Origin: a bacterium
GTDB lineage: Bacteria > Cyanobacteriota > Vampirovibrionia > Gastranaerophilales > Gastranaerophilaceae
Assembly: GCA_017512405.1 (NCBI GenBank)
Contig: JAFWGJ010000134.1
Coordinates: 1 to 35,443 of the forward strand
DNA: 35,443 nt
Reading direction: 5' to 3'
The notes under the pieces were generated by a model, which searched no databases, was not told where the DNA came from, and worked only from the letters and a program-made list of their open reading frames with translations. The position numbers and the translations under genes are program-made. Shown in pieces: positions 25,558 through 33,031 of this stretch. Positions within the stretch are counted from its first letter, which is position 1, and each line of letters opens with the position of its first letter.

Positions 25558-26932
25558 AAAGATATTTTTAACATTATTTATTTTTATTTTATTTGTACAA
25601 AGTTCTTATGCCATAACAGAAAAAAAAGAAAATGTACAACAAAATGCAAAAGCAGAATATACGAACGAAACACATTCTGTATTTTCTTTAAAGGACTGCA
25701 TAAATATTGCTATAGAACACAATCCTAGTATAAAATCTTCAATTTATAATGAAGAAGTTTATAAATCAAAAATAGGACAAGCTTGGGCAAGTTTTTTCCC
25801 TGAATTAACTGCTGGTATTGATGTTTCAAGAACAAGCAACAGGTACAGCGGTAATAATGTTCCGTTTAGAAGTATGTCCTATACAATGGGATATATTCCA
25901 ACCGTATCTGCGGATATGTTGCTTTTTGACTTTGGTAAAACAAAAGCAACAGCAGATTATGCAAAAAGAACTTATGAATCTAAAAAAGAAGATACAAAAG
26001 AAAATATAAATTCTATTATATATGATATAAAATATGCATATTTTAATATACTTTTTGCACAAGCTCAAATTAAAGTATATGAAGATACCGTAAAAGATTA
26101 TGAAATGCAGTTAAGTCAAGCACAAGCGTTTTATGATATAGGCAAAAAGGCAAAAATTGACGTTGTAACGGCAGAATATAATCTTGGAAAAGCTAAATTA
26201 AATTTAGTAAAATCGAAAAATATATTACAAGTTGCAAGAGTGCAACTTTCTAAAATTATGGGTATTCCCGAATATACTAACTATGAATTATCTGATGAAT
26301 TAATTTTGAATGATTTTGATGAAACATTTGAAAATTTAATTAAAACGACTTATGACGTAAGACCCGAATTAATTTCTTCAAAGAAAATTGTTGAAGCTGC
26401 AAAGATGAATCTAAGAGCTCAAAGAAGAAATTATACTCCGGATTTGGGCATTTTCGGAAGTTATTCATACGGTAAAAGCAATGAATATAATGTAAGTTCA
26501 GGACAAGTTGGTGTAGGACTTGAGTATTCAGGACTTAACATAATGAAAGTTAAAAAACAGATAGATGAAGCAAAAGCTCAATATAATAAATCTCTTGCAG
26601 ATTATGAAGATACAAAAAATACAATATATTTTAATGTGAAAGAGAATTATTTAAGTTTACAAACCGCAAAAGAATCTATAATTATTGCAAAATTAGCTCT
26701 TGATGAGGCAAAAGAACAATATCGTCAAGTAATAGGAAGATACAAAGCTGGTGTTAGTGATGCAATAGAATTAAAAGATGGTGAAAATACATATCTAAAT
26801 GCCAGATTAGATTTTTATAACGCTATGTTAAATTACAATACGACAGCCGCAAGCTTAGAAAAAGAAGTAGGTGTGCCGTTAGAATTCTCAGATAAAACAA
26901 TATTGAATAAAATAAAAAACAAAGAAATTTAA
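25541..26932 (+). CDS. TolC-like outer-membrane efflux protein
   Basis: The 463-residue protein has a signal peptide ([26 protein letters not shown]) and two copies of the outer-membrane efflux protein repeat. The first half has [41 protein letters not shown] and [24 protein letters not shown], and the second has [38 protein letters not shown] and [41 protein letters not shown]. In the family this forms a trimeric beta-barrel with an alpha-helical tunnel docking on the pump. The start at 25541 overlaps the pump gene by 17 bp, and the next codon is also ATG. The mature part lacks a lipid-attachment Cys. A strong terminator follows at 26962. Confidence 0.93.
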   Translation: MMKLYKKIFLTLFIFILFVQSSYAITEKKENVQQNAKAEYTNETHSVFSLKDCINIAIEHNPSIKSSIYNEEVYKSKIGQAWASFFPELTAGIDVSRTSNRYSGNNVPFRSMSYTMGYIPTVSADMLLFDFGKTKATADYAKRTYESKKEDTKENINSIIYDIKYAYFNILFAQAQIKVYEDTVKDYEMQLSQAQAFYDIGKKAKIDVVTAEYNLGKAKLNLVKSKNILQVARVQLSKIMGIPEYTNYELSDELILNDFDETFENLIKTTYDVRPELISSKKIVEAAKMNLRAQRRNYTPDLGIFGSYSYGKSNEYNVSSGQVGVGLEYSGLNIMKVKKQIDEAKAQYNKSLADYEDTKNTIYFNVKENYLSLQTAKESIIIAKLALDEAKEQYRQVIGRYKAGVSDAIELKDGENTYLNARLDFYNAMLNYNTTAASLEKEVGVPLEFSDKTILNKIKNKEI

Positions 26933-26961
26933 TTCTCTGTTTTAATTATATCTGTATATTG

Positions 26962-26986
26962 CCCCGCGTTTGCGGGGGTTTTGTTT
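26962..26986 (+). terminator. Rho-independent terminator of the efflux operon
   Basis: CCCCGC and GCGGGG form a perfect GC stem (26962-26977) with loop GTTT, followed by GTTTTGTTT. It is 29 bp after the stop of the TolC-like gene. Confidence 0.85.
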
Positions 26987-27022
26987 AGAGAGATTGGTCT
27001 TATCTCTCTATTTAAGACTAAA
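26981..27022. repeat. Right copy of the ssrA 3' flank
   Basis: This segment matches 20511-20551 with few differences and includes an 8 bp inverted repeat (AGAGAGAT with ATCTCTCT around TGGTCTT). Here it follows a displaced fragment of the ssrA 3' end and not the gene itself. Confidence 0.75.
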
Positions 27023-27041
27023 TGGTGGAAACGGCGGGAGT
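27023..27041. repeat. Displaced direct repeat of the ssrA 3' end (putative att site)
   Basis: TGGTGGAAACGGCGGGAGT here is identical over 19 bp to 27208-27226, the acceptor stem and T-stem end of the intact ssrA. Beyond the 19 bp the sequences diverge. This is the expected footprint of an integrase that uses the 3' end of ssrA. Confidence 0.75.
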
Positions 27042-27172
27042 TGTCTTGACCTGTTCGCATTAAACGTGTCTTCGCTTGCCCTCTGCAATATTTCATATCT
27101 TGCGGTCAAGGCTCCGCACTCTGCTCACAGGTCGCCGAACCCTAATAAGCGTTTTCTCCGCAACACCATTTA
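27042..27172. other. GC-richer structured insert between ssrA 3'-end repeats
   Basis: This stretch of about 130 bp is markedly richer in GC than its surroundings and has no credible coding frame. GACCTGT (27048-27054) pairs with ACAGGTC (27127-27133). Inside it CTTGCC and GGTCAAG enclose a further imperfect stem-loop. AAATGGTG at 27020-27027 and CACCATTT at 27164-27171 are inverted repeats near its ends. It may be a remnant of an integrated element or a small structured mobile or RNA element. I do not recognise it. Confidence 0.6.
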
Positions 27173-27210
27173 CCAAAATAGAGACTGTATAAATACAGTC
27201 TCTATTTTGG
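27173..27210 (-). terminator. Terminator of the intact ssrA
   Basis: A perfect 17 bp stem (CCAAAATAGAGACTGTA with its complement) and a 4-base loop follow the tmRNA on the minus strand. The last T-rich part of the stem acts as the tract. The stem overlaps the CCA end of the tmRNA by 3 bases. It is absent from the left copy, so it came with the integrated segment. It is symmetric and could also work on the plus strand. Confidence 0.75.
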
Positions 27211-27226
27211 TGGAAACGGCGGGAGT
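27208..27226. repeat. 19-bp repeat within ssrA 3' end (partner of 27023-27041)
   Basis: This is the copy of the repeat inside the functional gene. The distance between the two copies is 185 bp. Confidence 0.75.
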
Positions 27227-27607
27227 CGAACCCGCGTCCAAAACGGATAAAAATAAATCTCTACGAGTGTATTCGTTATTTTCTCGAATAAATCAGGAAA
27301 CGACAAACCCTTTAATCTATTCAAAGTCTTTTAAAGTGATACGCACCTTGACGGTTATCTTGATACGGCTACCGTCATTACCGTACTGCGTCTTGCATGG
27401 TGGCTCCTTACTAATCGGCAAGCTGGACTAATAAGAAGGCTGAACTGCGGAACTTAATCTACGCAGCTAGAGCTCTAGCTCTAGAGAAATCAGCTACTAC
27501 AACATTGTTGTTAGCACTTAATTTGTTCGCTCGTTGATAACCGAGAACAGCTCTCGGACTCGCAACCTATTCCCATCAAGCGTCCTGTCAAAATCCTGTA
27601 CGTCCCC
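27208..27607 (-). ncRNA. ssrA: Transfer-messenger RNA (tmRNA), intact copy
   Basis: The 400-nt gene has the tmRNA layout. The 5' end GGGGACG pairs with CGTTTCC near the 3' end as a 7 bp acceptor stem, followed by discriminator A and an encoded CCA. The T arm GCGGG, TTCGACT, CCCGC is intact. The tag frame encodes ANNNVVVADFSRARALAA and stops at TAG. tmRNA with SmpB rescues stalled ribosomes and marks the product for proteolysis, and the tag ends in the usual LAA/AA-type degron. The resume codon is taken as GCT (Ala). The ANN start of the tag resembles cyanobacterial tags. The gene is one-piece, not permuted. Confidence 0.96.
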
Positions 27608-27629
27608 ATGGTATTTAGTTGATACTATT

Positions 27630-27657
27630 ATTATAACATATTTATTAACTTTTTCAA
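27630..27657 (-). promoter_or_regulatory. Promoter of the intact ssrA
   Basis: On the minus strand TTGAAA (27657-27652) and a perfect TATAAT (27635-27630) are 16 bp apart. The predicted start is about 15 bp before the mature 5' end, leaving a leader for RNase P. The left copy keeps an AT-rich -10 region (TTATATTATTATAA) but shows no clear -35. Confidence 0.65.
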
Positions 27658-27771
27658 TTCTTTATTCTTTTGTACAATTCTTTTTTTGCTAAAATATTAC
27701 TATTTTGGGGCATTTTTTCCTTTGCTGAATGCTAAATAATACTAATGGTTATTATTTAAGAAAGGTGTGTT

Positions 27772-27978
27772 ATGAAAAAATATGTAAAATTAATTAGTTA
27801 TCTTCTTGTAATCATTGGTGCTTTGAATTGGGGTTTTATAGGTATATTTAACCTTGATTTAGTTGCTAAATTGTTGGGCGATATGACAATTTGGTCAAGG
27901 GCAGTATACACGCTTGTAGGTATATCTGCATTAGTATCTTTGTTTACTATGGCAACAAGTGATGATACTTGTATTTAG
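27772..27978 (+). CDS. DUF378 family small membrane protein
   Basis: The 68-residue protein has two membrane helices: YVKLISYLLVIIGALNWGFIGIF, with the characteristic GALNWG of DUF378, and WSRAVYTLVGISALVSLFTM. Between them lies the typical NLDLVAKLLGD. The function of DUF378 is unknown. AAGGTG lies 8 bases before the ATG. It stands alone and is followed by a bidirectional terminator. The 164 bp between it and ssrA hold the ssrA promoter and presumably its own. Confidence 0.85.
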   Translation: MKKYVKLISYLLVIIGALNWGFIGIFNLDLVAKLLGDMTIWSRAVYTLVGISALVSLFTMATSDDTCI

Positions 27979-28025
27979 CTAAAAAGATAACTTGTTGAGT
28001 ATGTGTTATGAGCGCATACAAAACA

Positions 28026-28055
28026 ACAGCCGCTTTGCTATTGCAAAACGGCTGT
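28026..28055. terminator. Bidirectional rho-independent terminator
   Basis: ACAGCCG pairs with CGGCTGT, and TTTGC pairs with GCAAA inside, across one mismatch, with a 4-base loop. It lies between the convergent DUF378 gene and the small gene at 28078-28422 and is AT-rich on both sides. Confidence 0.75.
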
Positions 28056-28077
28056 AATGTTTTAAAACTTATTGAAA

Positions 28078-28422
28078 CTATACGTATAAATCTAATACAC
28101 GTTCTTGTTCTGTCATTTCATCATATCTTTTTGGTCTTTGTGGTTGAGTAGTTCTTGCTACATCAGCAGGAGTTTCACCTACTTCTCTTGGTACTGATTG
28201 ATATGAATCACTATATGTAGTCGGGCGAGTTGCTTCTGCTTGTCTTGCATATTCTGCTTGTTGAGCTCTTGACGGAACTTCATAAGGGTTTTCGCCTACT
28301 TCACGACCTCTGTATTCTGTATTTTTTGATTGTCTGTATTCTTGTTCTCTAACAATATCTTCAGGTCTATCACCAATATCTCTTCTAAAGTAGTATGGAT
28401 TGTAGCTAACACCTGTAATCAT
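28078..28422 (-). CDS. Small soluble protein with three internal motif repeats, unknown function
   Basis: The 114-residue protein starts at an ATG with AAGGAG 8 bases upstream. The frame stays open about 66 bp further up, but no ribosome site supports that. The sequence is polar, probably disordered and rich in Arg, Glu, Tyr and Pro. It has three copies of a motif of the form R-[DE]-[IV]-G-[DE]-x-P-x-[DE]-[IV]: RDIGDRPEDIVR (residues 14-25), REVGENPYEVPSR (40-52) and REVGETPADVAR (79-90). Between the second and third repeats is a helix-prone AQQAEYARQAEA segment. No signal peptide is seen. I do not recognise a family. The three spaced motifs suggest a multivalent binding protein. Confidence 0.65.
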   Translation of the reverse strand: MITGVSYNPYYFRRDIGDRPEDIVREQEYRQSKNTEYRGREVGENPYEVPSRAQQAEYARQAEATRPTTYSDSYQSVPREVGETPADVARTTQPQRPKRYDEMTEQERVLDLYV

Positions 28423-28557
28423 TTTTAATTTCTCCTTATAAATTCTTTCCGTGCCATGATAAAGTTGCCTGAAAATAAAAATTGACATGATTTTGAGCTT
28501 TTTTTACAATTGTTTACATAATTTTTATTTAACAATAATTTGGTTTAGAATATTTTT

Positions 28558-29721
28558 ATGAAAAGTATTAAACGAAACAGAATTATAGGCTGGTTATCAG
28601 CAGCACATTTTACAACAGATATTTATTCAGGATTTTTAAATCCTATTATGCCTTTTATTGCCGCTAAAATAGGTATTTCAATGGGTGTTGCAGCACTTTT
28701 AATGAGTATTTCACAACTTTTTTCCCAACTTTTGCAGCCTATTTTCGGTTTTTTTGCAGATAGTATTTTTAAAAGGGGTTTTATTTTTTGGGGATTATTA
28801 TTTAGTGCGGTATTTTTCCCTTTTTCATCAAGTGCAAATAATGTTTGGACATTAGCATTATTCATCGTATTAGGAAGTCTTGGTGTAAGTATATTTCATC
28901 CTCAAAGTATAGGATTTGTAATTAGATTTACAAAAGAAGATTTTACAAAAAATATGGGGATGTTTTTAAGTTTAGGCTCAATTGGATATGCTTTTGGACC
29001 TATGATTTCTGCAAGTGTAACTCAATATTTTGGACTTGCAAAAATGCCGCTTACATCAATTCCCGGTATTTTGTTAGCATTATTGATGTTTTCTTGCGTA
29101 CCAAAGATTTCAGATATATATAAAAAACCTGAAAAGGAGAGTATTTTTGAAGTTTTTAAAACAATACTTTCAAATGCACAAATTAAAATTCTTATATTGA
29201 TTGCTATTATGAAAGCTGTTATTTCCAGCAGTTGTGCCATTTTATTGCCTTTTCTGTGGAAAGATTACGGACACAGTGCATTCTATATTGGTACTGCGTT
29301 ATTTGCATTTATGTTGGCAGGCGGAATTGGCTCATTAGTCAGTCCAAAATTTGAAAAATGGCTTGGCACAAAACCTATAATATATGTTTCGATGTTATCA
29401 ATGCCTGTGATGATGACAATTTTTGTTTTCACTTATAAAATTATACCGGTTTTAGCACTTGTCGATTTTGTTTTAATGGCATTTGTTTTGATGCTTGCAA
29501 CTCCTATTACAATGGTTTTGGCTCAAAAAGAGTTACCTCAGTATAAGAGCATAATAGGTGGTTTTTTGAATGGCTTTTGCTGGGGAATTGTCGGAGTTAT
29601 TTTGAGTGGAATGGGATTTTTGGCACAAAAGTACGGAGTTTTGCAAATTTTATTTGTAGCAGGCGTTTTACCTGCATTTTGTGCATATTTTGTTAAATAC
29701 TTGAAAGTAGACAATGATTAA
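28558..29721 (+). CDS. MFS transporter of the fosmidomycin-resistance (Fsr) type
   Basis: The 387-residue protein has about 12 hydrophobic segments and the Fsr-type opening HFTTDIYSGFLNPIMPFIAAKIG, followed by SQLFSQLLQPIFGFFADSIFKRG (a variant of the MFS helix 2-3 loop). GSLGVSIFHPQSIGFVIRF in helix 4 is also typical of Fsr. Characterised members export fosmidomycin, an inhibitor of Dxr, but the natural substrate is generally unknown. The start lacks a Shine-Dalgarno, and TAGAAT at 28546-28551 ends 6 bp before the ATG. It may be co-transcribed with alr, which begins 17 bp later. Confidence 0.82.
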   Translation: MKSIKRNRIIGWLSAAHFTTDIYSGFLNPIMPFIAAKIGISMGVAALLMSISQLFSQLLQPIFGFFADSIFKRGFIFWGLLFSAVFFPFSSSANNVWTLALFIVLGSLGVSIFHPQSIGFVIRFTKEDFTKNMGMFLSLGSIGYAFGPMISASVTQYFGLAKMPLTSIPGILLALLMFSCVPKISDIYKKPEKESIFEVFKTILSNAQIKILILIAIMKAVISSSCAILLPFLWKDYGHSAFYIGTALFAFMLAGGIGSLVSPKFEKWLGTKPIIYVSMLSMPVMMTIFVFTYKIIPVLALVDFVLMAFVLMLATPITMVLAQKELPQYKSIIGGFLNGFCWGIVGVILSGMGFLAQKYGVLQILFVAGVLPAFCAYFVKYLKVDND

Positions 29722-29738
29722 TTTATACTTAATAAGTA

Positions 29739-30863
29739 ATGAAAATTTCAAGAACATCAAATATAAATGCGCATAGGGATTCTTGGGTAGAAGTTAATAT
29801 TGATAACGTCTCTAACAATATTAAAGCATTAAAGAGCTGTCTTCCTAATGATATGAAATTTCTTGCTGTTGTTAAAGCAGATGCATACGGACATGGTGCT
29901 GCAATGCTTGCTCCTACACTTTTGGCGTGTGGTGTGGATATGTTTGGAGTTGCATCAATTGATGAAGCACTAAATTTAAGAGAAAACGGGGTTACCGCTG
30001 AAATTTTGGCTTTGGGTGCAGTTCCTTTTTGGGCTCTTGCAACAGCTGTAGAAAACAATATTACCGTAACGAGTTTTACTCAGGAACATATTGAATCTTG
30101 TAAAAAAACTTATGAAAGACTTGGAATACCTGTAAAAACTCATATTAAAATAGATACAGGTATGAACAGAATTGGTGTTTCACCAAAAGATGCTGTTGAT
30201 TATATAAATCAGGTGCAAAATTGTGAATTTATGGAATTAAAAGGAATATTTTCACATCTTGCGAATGCTGAAAATTATGAAAAAACAGAAAAACAGCTTG
30301 AAATATGGGAAAATATTATTTCACAGGTTAATACAGATGGATTGTTGTTGCATATCTTAAATACTGCCGGCATTATTTCAAGTAATATTTATAAATGTAC
30401 TTCTAATATGGTTCGTGGCGGTATAGGTTTGTATGGACTATATCCTGATTTAATTCCAGAGGCTCAAAAAATTGAATTACGTCAAGCAATGTCTGTTAAA
30501 TCAAGGATAATACACATTCATGAAATAGAAGCCGGTGAAGGTGTAAGTTACGGTCATACATTTATCGCAGACAGACCAACGAAAATTGCTACTGTTCCTT
30601 TAGGTTATGCAGACGGAATTCCTCGTTCTATTTCTAACAAATTTTACGGTAAGTTAAACGGTCAAAAAATAAAGCAAGTCGGTAATGTTGCAATGGATCA
30701 AATGATGTTTGATATTACGGGTGTTAAAGCAAAAACAGGAGACACAATTACACTTTTGGATGAAAGTTTGCCTGTTGATAATTGGGCTTATGCTATGAAC
30801 ACAATTCATTACGAAATTTTATGCCATTTAAAGGCTCGTTTGGCAAGAGTTTATACAAGATAG
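29739..30863 (+). CDS. alr: Alanine racemase
   Basis: The 374-residue PLP enzyme makes D-alanine for peptidoglycan. It has an N-terminal barrel with the PLP lysine in VVKADAYGHGA near residue 45, IDTGMNRIGV, the phosphate-binding region NMVRGGIGLYGLYP, and a C-terminal beta domain with the catalytic tyrosine in EGVSYGHTFIADRPTKIATVPLGYADGIPRS and VAMDQMMFD. Length and order fit the family. It is 17 bp after the MFS gene, with no strong ribosome site, and is followed 8 bp later by the dihydrolipoamide dehydrogenase gene. Confidence 0.95.
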   Translation: MKISRTSNINAHRDSWVEVNIDNVSNNIKALKSCLPNDMKFLAVVKADAYGHGAAMLAPTLLACGVDMFGVASIDEALNLRENGVTAEILALGAVPFWALATAVENNITVTSFTQEHIESCKKTYERLGIPVKTHIKIDTGMNRIGVSPKDAVDYINQVQNCEFMELKGIFSHLANAENYEKTEKQLEIWENIISQVNTDGLLLHILNTAGIISSNIYKCTSNMVRGGIGLYGLYPDLIPEAQKIELRQAMSVKSRIIHIHEIEAGEGVSYGHTFIADRPTKIATVPLGYADGIPRSISNKFYGKLNGQKIKQVGNVAMDQMMFDITGVKAKTGDTITLLDESLPVDNWAYAMNTIHYEILCHLKARLARVYTR

Positions 30864-30871
30864 GAGTATAT

Positions 30872-32110
30872 ATGGAAAAAACTTATGATTACGGTATTAT
30901 CGGAGCAGGTCCGGCAGGGGTTACAACAGCTTTAATTGCTGCAAATAACGGTAAAAAAGTTATTTTATTCGAAAAGGATAAAATTGGCGGTATATGTTTA
31001 AATAAAGGATGTATACCGACAAAAACAATTATGCATTCTGCTGATTTATATCGAGATGCAAAATCTTCCGAAAATATTGGTATAGTTGCAAATGATTTGC
31101 AATTTGATATAGCAAAGGTTATGGAACACAAAAATAAAGTTACGGAAACGTTGAGAAATGCGCTTACTAAAACTTTGCAAGGTAAAGATGTAGAAGTTGT
31201 AAATAAAGAAGCAAAGGTTACTGCTGATAAGACTATCGAGGCTGATGGTGTTCAATATAATTGTGAAAAAATTATTATTGCAACAGGCTCAGAACCAAAA
31301 CCTTTAAAGGATTATCCTTTTGACCACGAATTCATTCTAAATTCAGATGATTTATTTGAACTTAAACAAAAACCTCAAAAGGTTTTGATTGTTGGTGCAG
31401 GTGCAGAAGGTATTGAATGGGCAAGAATATTTAAAGATATAGATTGTGAAGTTACAGTAGCAGAAGCTGCATCAAGACCATTATCGATTGCTGATGAAGA
31501 AGTATCAAAGTATGTGGAAAGATTATTTAAAACAAGGCAGATAAATCTTAAAACCTCTACAACCATTGCAAAAATTGAAAATAAACAGGTTACTTTATCA
31601 AACGGTGATGTTTTAAATCCGGATTTTGTTCTTGTTGCAATCGGAAGAATTCCTTTAAAACCGCAAATTGATGGTAAAGCAACGGTAATTGGTGATGCTT
31701 GCGGACAATTAATGCTGGCTAATTTTGCTATGTATCAGGCAAGAGCTTTGGTTTCAGGTATTAGATTTGATAACGTTTTTGTTCCGAGTGTTATTTATGG
31801 TACTCCTGAAATTGCATGGATAGGTGCAAATGAACAGGATTTGCCTTATGGCAGTTATCATAAAGCTGTATGTCCTGTTAGAATGTTAGGTAAGGCTCAT
31901 TGTGATAATGAAATGGAAGGCTTCGTTAAAGTTTTGACTTACGAAAATAAAATTATAGGTGCTCATATTATTTCAAAAGAAGCTTCGGCAATAATTCATC
32001 AGTTTGCTATTGCAATGCAAAATGAAATTAGTGTTGAAGAATTAAAGAAAGTTTGCTTTGCTCACCCAACATATTCAGAAGCTGTTTATGAAAGCATGAT
32101 GATGCTATGA
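30872..32110 (+). CDS. lpdA: Dihydrolipoamide dehydrogenase, shortened form
   Basis: The 412-residue flavoprotein has FAD motif GIIGAGPAGVTTALIAANNG, the redox-active disulfide in GGICLNKGCIPTK (residues about 40-52), the FAD-associated IIATGSEPK, the NAD motif VLIVGAGAEGIEWARIF, VLVAIGRIP, and the catalytic C-terminal HPTYSEAVYE. It reoxidises dihydrolipoamide in 2-oxoacid dehydrogenase or glycine-cleavage complexes. It is about 50-60 residues shorter than typical members. A segment normally lying between AIGRxP and the GDxxG FAD motif (the RTN/P-IYAIGD region) is condensed, so VLVAIGRIP is followed within 20 residues by VIGDACGQLMLA. TAGGAG sits 5 bases before the ATG at 30872. It overlaps lipA by 4 bp (ATGA). 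Confidence 0.88.
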   Translation: MEKTYDYGIIGAGPAGVTTALIAANNGKKVILFEKDKIGGICLNKGCIPTKTIMHSADLYRDAKSSENIGIVANDLQFDIAKVMEHKNKVTETLRNALTKTLQGKDVEVVNKEAKVTADKTIEADGVQYNCEKIIIATGSEPKPLKDYPFDHEFILNSDDLFELKQKPQKVLIVGAGAEGIEWARIFKDIDCEVTVAEAASRPLSIADEEVSKYVERLFKTRQINLKTSTTIAKIENKQVTLSNGDVLNPDFVLVAIGRIPLKPQIDGKATVIGDACGQLMLANFAMYQARALVSGIRFDNVFVPSVIYGTPEIAWIGANEQDLPYGSYHKAVCPVRMLGKAHCDNEMEGFVKVLTYENKIIGAHIISKEASAIIHQFAIAMQNEISVEELKKVCFAHPTYSEAVYESMMML

Positions 32111-32958
32111 AGCGCCTTCCGGATTATTTAAAACGGCAGATTATAGATACAGATAAAACAAAAAATGTAAGAACAATTCTAAAACAAAATTGTCTTAATA
32201 CTGTTTGCGAAAATGCGCGCTGTCCGAATAAAAATGAGTGTTATCAAAAGGATACGGCAACATTTTTAATTATGGGGAACATTTGTACAAGAAATTGCCG
32301 CTACTGTAACATTTCTTGCGCAAAACCTGAGCCTCTTAATCCGGATGAGCCCAAAAATGTTGCAAAAGCAGTTAAAGAATTAGGCTTAAAATATTCTGTT
32401 ATAACCTCTGTTACAAGAGATGATTTGTGTGATGGCGGAGCGGAACATTTTGCTCGAACAATTTACGAAATAAGAAAAGTTACGCCTGAGACAAAGATAG
32501 AAATTTTAACACCTGATTTTAATGGTAATACAAAATCTTTAGATATTATTATTAAAGCTCATCCCGACGTTTTTAATCATAATATTGAAACAGTTGAAAA
32601 CTTATTTAAAATAGCACGTCCACAAGGGAATTATAGACTATCTCTTAATGTTTTAAAATATATAAAAGAGAATTCCAATATTTTAACAAAATCAGGCTTG
32701 ATGGTGGGGTTAGGCGAAAGTGAAGAAGAAATAAAACAAACGTTTAGAGATTTAAGAGAAGCTAGTTGTGATATTTTGACTGTCGGACAATATATTCAAC
32801 CCTCAAAGCAGCATATTGAAGTCGATAAATATTACACGGAAAAAGAATTTGAACATTTAAAAGAGCTTGCAATACAAGCCGGTTTTGAAAAATACCAAAT
32901 AGCTCCTCTTGTAAGAAGTTCATATAATGCTTTTAATTTATTTGTAAATAATTGTTAA
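32107..32958 (+). CDS. lipA: Lipoyl synthase
   Basis: The 283-residue radical SAM enzyme inserts sulfur into octanoyl groups on lipoyl domains. It has the auxiliary-cluster motif CENARCPNKNEC (C-x4-C-x5-C) near residue 34, the radical SAM motif CTRNCRYC (C-x3-C-x2-C), VITSVTRDDLCDGGAEHF, the conserved FNHNIETV, and the C-terminal RSSY motif that ligates the auxiliary cluster. All cluster ligands are present. Its start overlaps the lpdA stop by 4 bp, so the E3 subunit and the lipoylation enzyme are made together. The lipoate-accepting E2 or H proteins and lipB are not in the window. Confidence 0.96.
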   Translation: MKRLPDYLKRQIIDTDKTKNVRTILKQNCLNTVCENARCPNKNECYQKDTATFLIMGNICTRNCRYCNISCAKPEPLNPDEPKNVAKAVKELGLKYSVITSVTRDDLCDGGAEHFARTIYEIRKVTPETKIEILTPDFNGNTKSLDIIIKAHPDVFNHNIETVENLFKIARPQGNYRLSLNVLKYIKENSNILTKSGLMVGLGESEEEIKQTFRDLREASCDILTVGQYIQPSKQHIEVDKYYTEKEFEHLKELAIQAGFEKYQIAPLVRSSYNAFNLFVNNC

Positions 32959-33031
32959 ATTGTCGGAAAGATTTTTATTGTAATAACGTTTATATATATA
33001 AGTGTGTAAGTAAGGAAGTCTTTTTCGGTTT

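Noticed and set aside
26970..27431. A 153-codon open frame on the plus strand across the ssrA region
   Set aside because: It lies over the displaced repeat, the structured insert and antisense to the intact tmRNA gene. It has no ribosome site and its translation looks random.
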